Shown piece after piece: positions 49,113 through 55,914 of a stretch of 64,000 bases of DNA (the first letter of the stretch is position 1; every line of letters begins with the position of its first letter). The notes beneath the pieces are model-generated. The model ran no database searches. It saw nothing but the letters and a program-made list of their open reading frames with translations, and had not been told where the DNA came from. The stretch comes from Prochlorococcus sp. AG-355-P07 (GTDB taxonomy: Bacteria > Cyanobacteriota > Cyanobacteriia > PCC-6307 > Cyanobiaceae): assembly GCA_003280575.1 (NCBI GenBank), contig QCEN01000005.1:1-64000 (forward strand). Direction: 5' to 3'. A program made the translations under genes and the position numbers.

Positions 49113-49631
49113 ATGAAATTAAAATTCATGCCAACAAAAATTTTTAGAGAGACTCCAAAAGTTATATTCTTTGATGCAGGATTGGGGGCATCTAATGGTT
49201 GTGATGTGGTAATTCATTCTGAAGAAGCTATATCTCCTCCAGATGATTTTAAAGATGAGCAATATTACGTTCACAATCATCAAATTGATCACAACTTAGT
49301 TATTACTGGGGAAAGAATATTTGTTTTAATAAATCCTGCATGGGATGAACCTCATCATGTGATTTATTTAAATAGATCTATGGGAGCTTTAGAAATTCCT
49401 GTTGGAACTTATCACAGATCAATCTCAGGAAAAGAAGGAAGTATTGTTTTAAATCAACCCACAAGAGATAATTTTTTTGATCCAGCTAAAGAATTTATCC
49501 CACAAAAATTAGACCAAATAAGTTTAATAAAGGCAAGAAAAACTCCACCTGTTTATTGGGTTTGGGAAAATGATCAAATTAAGAGAGTTGGGTTTAATCC
49601 CTTAGAACGAAGAATTAAGACCCTTGCTTAA
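49113..49631 (+). CDS. Cupin-like conserved protein
   Basis: DHNLVITGERIFVLINPAWDEPHHVIYLNRSMGALEIPVGTYHRSISGKEGSIVLNQPTRD; AAGGAGAGG upstream. Confidence 0.7.
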   Translation: MKLKFMPTKIFRETPKVIFFDAGLGASNGCDVVIHSEEAISPPDDFKDEQYYVHNHQIDHNLVITGERIFVLINPAWDEPHHVIYLNRSMGALEIPVGTYHRSISGKEGSIVLNQPTRDNFFDPAKEFIPQKLDQISLIKARKTPPVYWVWENDQIKRVGFNPLERRIKTLA

Positions 49632-50499
49632 TATGAACAAAACACAAAAAGGTATTTCAACCAAAATTAATAATTCAAAAAATCTGAATTTAATTATTAA
49701 TTCTGATACGTATAAATTGGCTTATGAAGATATTGGTTTGCTCAACAGAAACGAAATGCGCGGAGTCAGAATGCTGCTTGAAATTACTAAACCAGATTTA
49801 ATCCTAGAAGAAAATAAAATTCTTTCAACCATAATAATTTTTGGAGGCGCAAGTATTACAGAAGAATCAAAAACAAAAGAGAAAATTGACGAAATAAAAA
49901 AGTTAATTAAAAAAAATCCTTCATCGGTTTTGCTTAAACGAAATTTAAGTAGATTAGAAAATTTGCTATCAATGAGTCACTATTATCAATCCGCAAGAGA
50001 GTTTTCTAAACTTGCTTCAAAAAATAATCAAAGTAAATCATGTAATTCTCATGTGATTGTGACTGGTGGGGGTCCAGGGATTATGGAAGCTGCTAATAGA
50101 GGTGCGTTTGAAGCAAATTGTAAATCTATAGGGTTAAATATCAGTCTTCCCAATGAACAAATCCCCAATGCTTTTATAACACCAGGTCTATGCTTTAAAT
50201 TTAATTATTTTGCATTAAGAAAGATCCATTTCGTCATGCGATCAATAGGAGCTGTATTTTTCCCTGGGGGTTTTGGAACATTAGATGAATTATTTGAACT
50301 TTTAACACTTCGTCAAACAGGAATGAAAAACAAAATCCCAATAATACTTTTTGGAAGAGAATATTGGGATAAGATAATTAACTTCGAATATCTAGCTGAT
50401 CTTGGATTAATTTCAGATGAGCACTTAAAACTTTTTGAATATGCAGACACCGCATCCGAAGCATGGGAAATTATCAAATCATCAAATATCTCAGATTAG
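49624..50499 (+). CDS. LOG-family (lysine decarboxylase-like, TIGR00730-type) protein
   Basis: VTGGGPGIMEAANRGAF, PGGFGTLDELFELLTLRQTG. Confidence 0.88.
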   Translation: MLNMNKTQKGISTKINNSKNLNLIINSDTYKLAYEDIGLLNRNEMRGVRMLLEITKPDLILEENKILSTIIIFGGASITEESKTKEKIDEIKKLIKKNPSSVLLKRNLSRLENLLSMSHYYQSAREFSKLASKNNQSKSCNSHVIVTGGGPGIMEAANRGAFEANCKSIGLNISLPNEQIPNAFITPGLCFKFNYFALRKIHFVMRSIGAVFFPGGFGTLDELFELLTLRQTGMKNKIPIILFGREYWDKIINFEYLADLGLISDEHLKLFEYADTASEAWEIIKSSNISD

Positions 50500-50603
50500 G
50501 ATAGGTATCCAAAAAATAATGAAGTTTCCCCATACCACCCATCACTTTCCTAAATAGAAGCTTTAATGGATAATGATTTTATAAAGGCAAATCTTATATT
50601 TCA

Positions 50604-50622
50604 TTCACGATTCATTCACGAT
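50604..50622 (+). promoter_or_regulatory. 11-bp-phased direct repeat TTCACGAT-N3-TTCACGAT
   Basis: TTCACGATTCATTCACGAT. Confidence 0.45.
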
Positions 50623-50648
50623 TTGCAATATTCTCTTAATCCCTTGAT

Positions 50649-50720
50649 ATGACTGATATTAATTACTGGCTAATGAAAAGTGAGCCAGTATTCATGGCAA
50701 TGGATTTCAAAAACCGTTAA
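50649..50720 (+). pseudogene. EVE-domain-like 5' gene fragment, copy B
   Basis: MTDINYWLMKSEPVFMAMDFKNR*; YWLMKSEP is the N-terminal hallmark of EVE-domain proteins. Confidence 0.6.
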
Positions 50721-50727
50721 AAAAATG

Positions 50728-50746
50728 TTCACGATATATTCACGAT
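50728..50746 (+). promoter_or_regulatory. 11-bp-phased direct repeat TTCACGAT-N3-TTCACGAT
   Basis: TTCACGATATATTCACGAT. Confidence 0.5.
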
Positions 50747-50783
50747 TTTTACAGCTAAAATAAATTGAAAAAATTTGATGATA

Positions 50784-50930
50784 ATGGCAATTTCAAACTA
50801 TAGAAAGCAAAGGATAATGCTATTAGCAAGACTCAATCTTGGTTTAGCTAGTGAAGATAAAGAAGAAATTGATCTTTATAATCACTATCAAAAAAATATT
50901 TATTCAGAACAAAATCACCAGCAGCAATAA
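50784..50930 (+). CDS. 48-aa hypothetical
   Basis: MAISNYRKQRIMLLARLNLGLASEDKEEIDLYNHYQKNIYSEQNHQQQ. Confidence 0.55.
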   Translation: MAISNYRKQRIMLLARLNLGLASEDKEEIDLYNHYQKNIYSEQNHQQQ

Positions 50931-50940
50931 AAAATAACTT

Positions 50941-50980
50941 ATTGACAATCGATCTAAAATAAGGGGCATTAGCTCCTTTT
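50941..50980 (+). repeat. Dispersed TTGACAGTCGATCT element, copy 2
   Basis: ATTGACAATCGATCTAAAATAAGGGGCATTAGCTCCTTTT, 3 nt before the NTF2-like start codon. Confidence 0.75.
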
Positions 50981-50983
50981 CTA

Positions 50984-51367
50984 ATGTCAAATACTAAAGC
51001 CATAGAAGATTTAATTAATGGTTATGCAACCAGTGAAGATTCTTCTTTTCTAATACCAAACGTAACTGAAGATTTTTTAGCTGTAAGACCAAGTGGAAAT
51101 CCTATATCTGCTAAGGGATTAGAGGGAATGTTTGATAGCAAAGACTTAGTTGCAGAATCATCAGAACTAATCAAAATCCACAAAATTGAAATTTACGGTG
51201 AGATAGCTTACGCAGTTTTTACTTTAAATGAAATCTTCAGTTATAAAGGAAATCAAAATAAAGATCTTTCAACTTATACTTGCATTTTTAAAAATGTAAA
51301 TGGTACTTGGAAGTATTCTTGGATGCAAAGATCTCAAGGCACTACTGATATGACCACATGGGAATAA
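50984..51367 (+). CDS. SnoaL/NTF2-like small protein, paralog of 41006-41392
   Basis: FLAVRPSGNPISAKGLEGMFD...KIHKIEIYGEIAYAVFTLNEIFSYKGNQNKDLSTYTCIFKNVNGTWKYSWMQRSQG. Confidence 0.8.
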   Translation: MSNTKAIEDLINGYATSEDSSFLIPNVTEDFLAVRPSGNPISAKGLEGMFDSKDLVAESSELIKIHKIEIYGEIAYAVFTLNEIFSYKGNQNKDLSTYTCIFKNVNGTWKYSWMQRSQGTTDMTTWE

Positions 51368-51460
51368 ATGAAAAGATTCCTAATCCCACTGCTAGCTGCT
51401 CAAGCATTGCCTATGAATAGTTGTGAGTTCTTTAGGTTAAAGCTAAGAATTCTTTTGTAA
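51368..51460 (+). pseudogene. MKRFLIPLLAAQALP leader remnant (30 aa)
   Basis: ATGAAAAGATTCCTAATCCCACTGCTAGCTGCTCAAGCATTGCC. Confidence 0.4.
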
Positions 51461-51703
51461 TAATCTAATGCCAGATATTACAGAGATTATCGATGCAATA
51501 CCAAGAAATATCGAATAAAAAGGCTGCAAATTAATAATGCCAAAATTACCTGTATGCCATTTGATCAACCCAAAAGCATCTACTCCTAATGGTTGAAGAA
51601 AACTATAGATAGTCCCAGATATAAGAGTAATTAATAAAGGTATTGAAGAAATTGCAGCTACTTTTCTATGTATTTTCCTTTTACTAAGTTTAAATTTTTG
51701 CGT
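51443..51703 (-). CDS. 86-codon PepSY-TM-like ORF without canonical start, in frame after the upstream gene's TAA
   Basis: TQKFKLSKRKIHRKVAAISSIPLLITLISGTIYSFLQPLGVDAFGLIKWHTGNFGIINLQPFYSIFLGIASIISVISGIRLLQKNS. Confidence 0.55.
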   Translation of the reverse strand, partial: TQKFKLSKRKIHRKVAAISSIPLLITLISGTIYSFLQPLGVDAFGLIKWHTGNFGIINLQPFYSIFLGIASIISVISGIRLLQKNS

Positions 51704-51925
51704 TTACATTCTTAGGTACTTATGTAATTCTTTTTCATCCTCACATGGAAGCCATTTCTCTTTGTTCTTATGTGTTCCTTGACAACCAAGTTCTAATGAC
51801 TTTTTTAAAGCATCTTGCTCAGAAGAATATGTTCCTTTCATATGAGCATGTGAATATGAATTGAAATTAAGAAATATAAAAATGAAAAAAGTAAGAATTT
51901 TTATCTTTCTAAAAACAAAAGTCAT
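51704..51925 (-). CDS. DUF3721-like small exported protein
   Basis: HAHMKGTYSSEQDALKKSLELGCQGTHKNKEKWLPCEDEKELHKYLRM. Confidence 0.72.
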   Translation of the reverse strand: MTFVFRKIKILTFFIFIFLNFNSYSHAHMKGTYSSEQDALKKSLELGCQGTHKNKEKWLPCEDEKELHKYLRM

Positions 51926-51948
51926 TATTAATCAAATTAGTATTTTTG

Positions 51949-52467
51949 TTAGGGTGAAATTTTGTCGAATATTTTTGTTTTGCCACTATTACTAAATGAA
52001 ACTACTTTGTAATTTTCATAATTATGCGAGTGTGATTCGTGAGAATGCATTTCCATTCCAGGCGAACCAAGAGGCATGCCAGGAACTGCTATACCAGAGA
52101 TAATTGGTTTTTCTTTAAAAAGTTTAGTGATTGATTCAATCGGCACATGTCCTTCAATTGCGTAGTTTCCTATTTTTGCAGAGTGGCAGGACCTTAAATT
52201 ATTGGGAATTTTATATTGGTTTTTAATTCCCGAAACATCTTCAAGAATATTATCAACAACTTCTAATCCATTTTGGCGTAAATGATTTACCCATTTCTTA
52301 CAACAACCGCATGATGCTGATCTATAAGAAACGACTTTAGGTATATCTATATTATCTTGATTTTTAGCACTACTCTTTTGGGCATTAAATATATTTACTA
52401 TGAGAAATCCAGAAAATAAAAGAGTCTTTAGTAAATGCTTCTTAAAGAATGATTTCTTAAATGCCAT
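51949..52467 (-). CDS. DUF411 metal-binding protein
   Basis: YRSASCGCCKKWVNHLRQNGLEVVDNI...SCHSAKIGNYAIEGHVPIESITKLFKEKPIISGIAVPGMPLGSPGME. Confidence 0.92.
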   Translation of the reverse strand: MAFKKSFFKKHLLKTLLFSGFLIVNIFNAQKSSAKNQDNIDIPKVVSYRSASCGCCKKWVNHLRQNGLEVVDNILEDVSGIKNQYKIPNNLRSCHSAKIGNYAIEGHVPIESITKLFKEKPIISGIAVPGMPLGSPGMEMHSHESHSHNYENYKVVSFSNSGKTKIFDKISP

Positions 52468-52528
52468 TTCAGTAAGGAATTCTTATTTTCAAAACTATTA
52501 ATAAAATAAATGAAATTTTATAAAATTG

Positions 52529-52981
52529 TTATTTAATCAAAATCAAAGCACTCATAATTGCCATTAAAAGATTTTCAATAAAACTAATAACTCCTAAAGG
52601 AATTTTTGTATATCCTCCAACGCATGCACAATTTAATTTTAATTTATCTAAATAAACAGCTTTAAAAACTGATGCCATTCCAAAAATTCCTAGTATTAAA
52701 GCAATTAAAATAATTAAAGAGGGAGGTGAAGATAGTAAAAAACATAAGCCAATTAATAATTCGCAAAAAGGATAGATATAAATCCAATTTTTAAATCGAG
52801 AAGTAATTAAATCATATTTTTTATAACTCAAACCAAAAGCTTCAATATCCATAAGCTTCAGCATCGCTAAAAGACATATTGATATGCCCATAAAAACTTG
52901 GAAGCTTTTAATCAAAATAATAGTTATAAGAAATGAAGTACCAAATACTGCAACCAATGGTGTAAAAGACTTTAATTGCAT
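52529..52981 (-). CDS. MauE/DoxX-like membrane protein with CACVGG motif
   Basis: Four TM segments, KLNCACVGGYTKIPLG. Confidence 0.75.
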   Translation of the reverse strand: MQLKSFTPLVAVFGTSFLITIILIKSFQVFMGISICLLAMLKLMDIEAFGLSYKKYDLITSRFKNWIYIYPFCELLIGLCFLLSSPPSLIILIALILGIFGMASVFKAVYLDKLKLNCACVGGYTKIPLGVISFIENLLMAIMSALILIK

Positions 52982-52984
52982 TTT

Positions 52985-53227
52985 TTAACTTTTAAGAACA
53001 GAGTCACAAATACTAGATGGATTTGCCTGCTTAACTATTCTTAGCTTTTTGATAAGAGTGTCTCGATCTATTTGATGTTTTAAATATTTAATACAAAGAT
53101 TCTTTTCCCTATTTAAATAAGCTTCTGTTCTTAAACTGCTAGCAATAGAGAATAAATTAATAGCAATAATCGCTAATAAAATGCTCATTGGGTATTTTTT
53201 GATAAAAGGAAGAACTTTATTTTTCAT
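52985..53227 (-). CDS. 80-aa membrane-anchored hypothetical
   Basis: Co-oriented and nearly contiguous with the MauE-like gene. Confidence 0.6.
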   Translation of the reverse strand: MKNKVLPFIKKYPMSILLAIIAINLFSIASSLRTEAYLNREKNLCIKYLKHQIDRDTLIKKLRIVKQANPSSICDSVLKS

Positions 53228-53277
53228 TATTTATAATCTTTATTTTAATCTAAATAGCATAGCAATATTTTAAATTT

Positions 53278-53409
53278 CGCAGCCGCGATATGAAGGGTTC
53301 TCTTCACACTTAAGTTTCCAATAAATTACTTTAATATTTGCTCCATTATCTATATCATTAATAGTCCTAAAGTATTTAGGAATGATTGTATAAGGAACTC
53401 TTTTATTCA
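53278..53409 (-). CDS. Approximately 46-aa protein with C-x3-P-x4-C C-terminus (coordinates approximate)
   Basis: MNKRVPYTIIPKYFRTINDIDNGANIKVIYWKLKCEENPSYRGCEI. Confidence 0.55.
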
Positions 53410-53651
53410 TGATTTCCTCTTACTTACTACACCTATGCTCTAACTACCTACGCATATTATTTATGAGTATCACAATGTACGGTTTAAGGAAGAATAAAGT
53501 TCGGGTAGAGGACCAAATTTTGAGACTGTTATTTAATTACCAGTCCTAGGATTAATACATGGTTGTCATGAGGCAGTTGCAGGCATACAATTGAAGCCAA
53601 TCATAAATTATTTGAGATAAAGTCGAGAGAGAGATATCAATCAGTAAATAG

Positions 53652-53678
53652 ATGATTGACTGTCGATATAAAAATCTA
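53652..53678 (+). repeat. Dispersed TTGACAGTCGATCT element, degenerate copy 3
   Basis: ATGATTGACTGTCGATATAAAAATCTA. Confidence 0.5.
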
Positions 53679-53749
53679 AATTTAAAGATAAATTAAATAC
53701 TTTTTAAATTATCGTTTTTAGATTGAAATTACACTATTGAATTTTAATT

Positions 53750-54070
53750 ATGGCTTACTATCACGTTCATGGAGTTATCCCAGATACTCTTTCGCAATCT
53801 GAAGGGTACAAACTCTTTGAACAATATATTGCTTCCGGCGCACCTAAGGATAATTTTGACGGCTTTGAATTGATAAGTAGAGTCCATGCTCCTCAAACCG
53901 GAGAAGTTTTCGTAACATGCAAAGCTGACAGTCATCTTAAAATGGCTGAACATTTTGGTATTTGGAGAGCAAAATTTGGCGTTGAATGGAATGTACTTCC
54001 TGTTTTTAATGATGAAGAAGTTATTCTAAGAAATAAACAACTTGCTGAAGAAGTAGCAGCGATGGGATAA
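53750..54070 (+). CDS. DUF3303-like protein
   Basis: MAYYHVHGVIPD...RVHAPQTGEVFVTCKADSHLKMAEHFGIWRAKFGVEWNVLPVFNDEE. Confidence 0.75.
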   Translation: MAYYHVHGVIPDTLSQSEGYKLFEQYIASGAPKDNFDGFELISRVHAPQTGEVFVTCKADSHLKMAEHFGIWRAKFGVEWNVLPVFNDEEVILRNKQLAEEVAAMG

Positions 54071-54075
54071 TTTAA

Positions 54076-54124
54076 TTGATTGACAGTCGATCTAAAATAA
54101 GGGGCAATTAGCTCCTTTTTTTTT
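54076..54124 (+). repeat. Dispersed TTGACAGTCGATCT element, copy 4, ending as a terminator-like hairpin
   Basis: TGATTGACAGTCGATCTAAAATAAGGGGC-AATTA-GCTCCTTTTTTTTT. Confidence 0.8.
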
Positions 54125-54152
54125 AATATGTTTATATAAATTCCTTAAGTTT

Positions 54153-54557
54153 ATGCGTTCACTTTTATTATTGCCTTTGCTTTTAGGTTTTTCATTTCCA
54201 GCGAATGCAAAGTCAGAGACTTACTTTATTGATGTTTCAGCAGAAAGTATAGAAAACTATATTCTTAGTGGTAAAGATAAAAATGGATCTGTAAGTGGGA
54301 ATGATCCTACAGTTACTGTTAATAAAGGAGATACTATTGTTTTTAATGTTGATGCGTTTAGTCATCCGTTTTATATAAAGACTGAATTTTCTCGTGGAGG
54401 CGGTGATCAAGTAACCAAAGGGACATTATCAGGTACCCCTGGAACTCAAGATGGAAAACTATCATGGAACACAACGGGTGTATCAGCTGGGAAATACTAT
54501 TATGTTTGTTCTCCTCATGCACCTTTTGGGATGGGAGGCTCAATTATTGTTGAATAA
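54153..54557 (+). CDS. Exported plastocyanin-like cupredoxin
   Basis: Signal peptide MRSLLLLPLLLGFSFPANA; SHPFYIK and YYVCSPHAPFGMGGSIIV (C, H, M ligands). Confidence 0.85.
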   Translation: MRSLLLLPLLLGFSFPANAKSETYFIDVSAESIENYILSGKDKNGSVSGNDPTVTVNKGDTIVFNVDAFSHPFYIKTEFSRGGGDQVTKGTLSGTPGTQDGKLSWNTTGVSAGKYYYVCSPHAPFGMGGSIIVE

Positions 54558-54561
54558 ATAA

Positions 54562-55131
54562 ATGAAACGCTTACTACTCCCATTACTAGCTGCCCTCGCT
54601 TTACCAACTGGTGTTAATGCTGAAATATCTGATGAATTACATAAAAAATGTTTAGAAGCACGAGATTATGCAGGATGTGTGAAAACTAATAAAAAACTAT
54701 CTCATAAAAAAGATAAGGAAATATCAGGGATTGGAATAAGGCTTTTTCTCAATAGTGACACTGCTGAATTAACTATTCAATCTGTAATAAATGATTCACC
54801 TGCTGCTTCAGCTGACATTAAACCAAATGATGTAATCATAAAAATAGATGGCAAATCAACTAAAGGAATGGGTATAAATGAAGCTGTTTCTCTCATAAAA
54901 GGACCAAAAGATAAGCCAATTAAATTAGTTTTATCAAGAATTAATGAGGCAGGTAAAAAGGAAAAAATAAATGTTCGATTAGTAAGAGATACTTTTAAAG
55001 TCTCAACAAAAGACTATTTATATGAAGGTGATTTAAGGAGGCAATTAGAGTTTTTCTTTCCAGAAAATATAAAACAGATTTTTCCAGAAAATGATTCCTC
55101 GTCAAAGCTCAAAGAAGGAACTTCAATTTAA
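54562..55131 (+). CDS. Exported PDZ-domain protein
   Basis: MKRLLLPLLAALALPTGVNAE leader; GIGIRLFLNSDTAELTIQSVINDSPAASADIKPNDVIIKIDGKSTKGMGINEAVSLIKGPKDKPIKLVLSR. Confidence 0.85.
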   Translation: MKRLLLPLLAALALPTGVNAEISDELHKKCLEARDYAGCVKTNKKLSHKKDKEISGIGIRLFLNSDTAELTIQSVINDSPAASADIKPNDVIIKIDGKSTKGMGINEAVSLIKGPKDKPIKLVLSRINEAGKKEKINVRLVRDTFKVSTKDYLYEGDLRRQLEFFFPENIKQIFPENDSSSKLKEGTSI

Positions 55132-55139
55132 ATTTCTGA

Positions 55140-55352
55140 ATGAAACGCATACTCCTAGTTGAACTTTTATTAGTTTTAATTACCATAATTTATGTTTCTC
55201 TAAACCCAATTTCAAGAATTTATATTGCTGATTATTTAGAAAAGATATCCTTATTTTTATTTAAAACAGTAAGTGAAGAAGATTTAAATAAGTGGTATGA
55301 GAAAAGAGATAAGTATGAATTACTTGAGAAATTAGGAGGAACTGCTTATTGA
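55140..55352 (+). CDS. 70-aa membrane-anchored hypothetical
   Basis: MKRILLVELLLVLITIIYVSLNPISRIYIADYLEKISLFLFKTVSEEDLNKWYEKRD. Confidence 0.6.
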   Translation: MKRILLVELLLVLITIIYVSLNPISRIYIADYLEKISLFLFKTVSEEDLNKWYEKRDKYELLEKLGGTAY

Positions 55353-55390
55353 TTGACAGTCGATCTACCATAATTAGCATTTAGCTCCTT
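55351..55390 (+). repeat. Dispersed TTGACAGTCGATCT element, copy 5 (decayed hairpin)
   Basis: GATTGACAGTCGATCTACCATAATTAGCATTTAGCTCCTT. Confidence 0.65.
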
Positions 55391-55391
55391 C

Positions 55392-55649
55392 TCAACCTCT
55401 TTGAGTTCCTCTCAATAATTCTCGTAATTTTAACCTAAGACTAAAAATGAAATCAGGTTCAGAAAACCAATTATCTTTATCTGTTATTTCTACAGTTTCG
55501 TTTAAAAATTTAGCGGAAGAAGTCAAAGAATTTGCAATAATTACTTTTGATTTTGGACTTGAGTAAATAAATCCAATAATTAACACAATTAAAAATATGG
55601 ACCCTTTAACTTTAAGTGATTTAATAAATTCTTTTTTTAAGTAACCCAA
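55392..55649 (-). CDS. 85-aa membrane-anchored hypothetical
   Basis: FLIVLIIGFIYSSPKSKVIIANSLTSSAKFLNETVEITDKDNWFSEPDF. Confidence 0.6.
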   Translation of the reverse strand: MGYLKKEFIKSLKVKGSIFLIVLIIGFIYSSPKSKVIIANSLTSSAKFLNETVEITDKDNWFSEPDFIFSLRLKLRELLRGTQRG

Positions 55650-55701
55650 AATAATTTAAAAATTAAATTTATTTTAGGAGTTGATATTTAAAGACAGATT
55701 A

Positions 55702-55725
55702 AATTGACAGTCAATCTAAAATAAA
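55702..55725 (+). repeat. Dispersed TTGACAGTCGATCT element, copy 6 (no hairpin)
   Basis: AATTGACAGTCAATCTAAAATAAA. Confidence 0.55.
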
Positions 55726-55746
55726 AAAAGTGATAAGTTTTTAAAA

Positions 55747-55914
55747 ATGAGTAAATTTTCCTCTCAGGAAATAGAAAGTCAATATAACTTAATAAAAACG
55801 CTTTTATCTAATCCTGAAAAGTATAAAGATGCGATAGATGCAGTTAAAAAAGATATTGCTTATATGCCACTAGAACTTAAGAAAAAACTTGAAGAAGAAA
55901 ATATTACTTTATAA
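55747..55914 (+). CDS. 55-aa hypothetical
   Basis: MSKFSSQEIESQYNLIKTLLSNPEKYKDAIDAVKKDIAYMPLELKKKLEEENITL. Confidence 0.6.
   Translation: MSKFSSQEIESQYNLIKTLLSNPEKYKDAIDAVKKDIAYMPLELKKKLEEENITL

Noticed and set aside
54358-54543. Minus ORF inside the cupredoxin gene
   Set aside because: Antisense to a gene with signal peptide and copper-ligand motifs.
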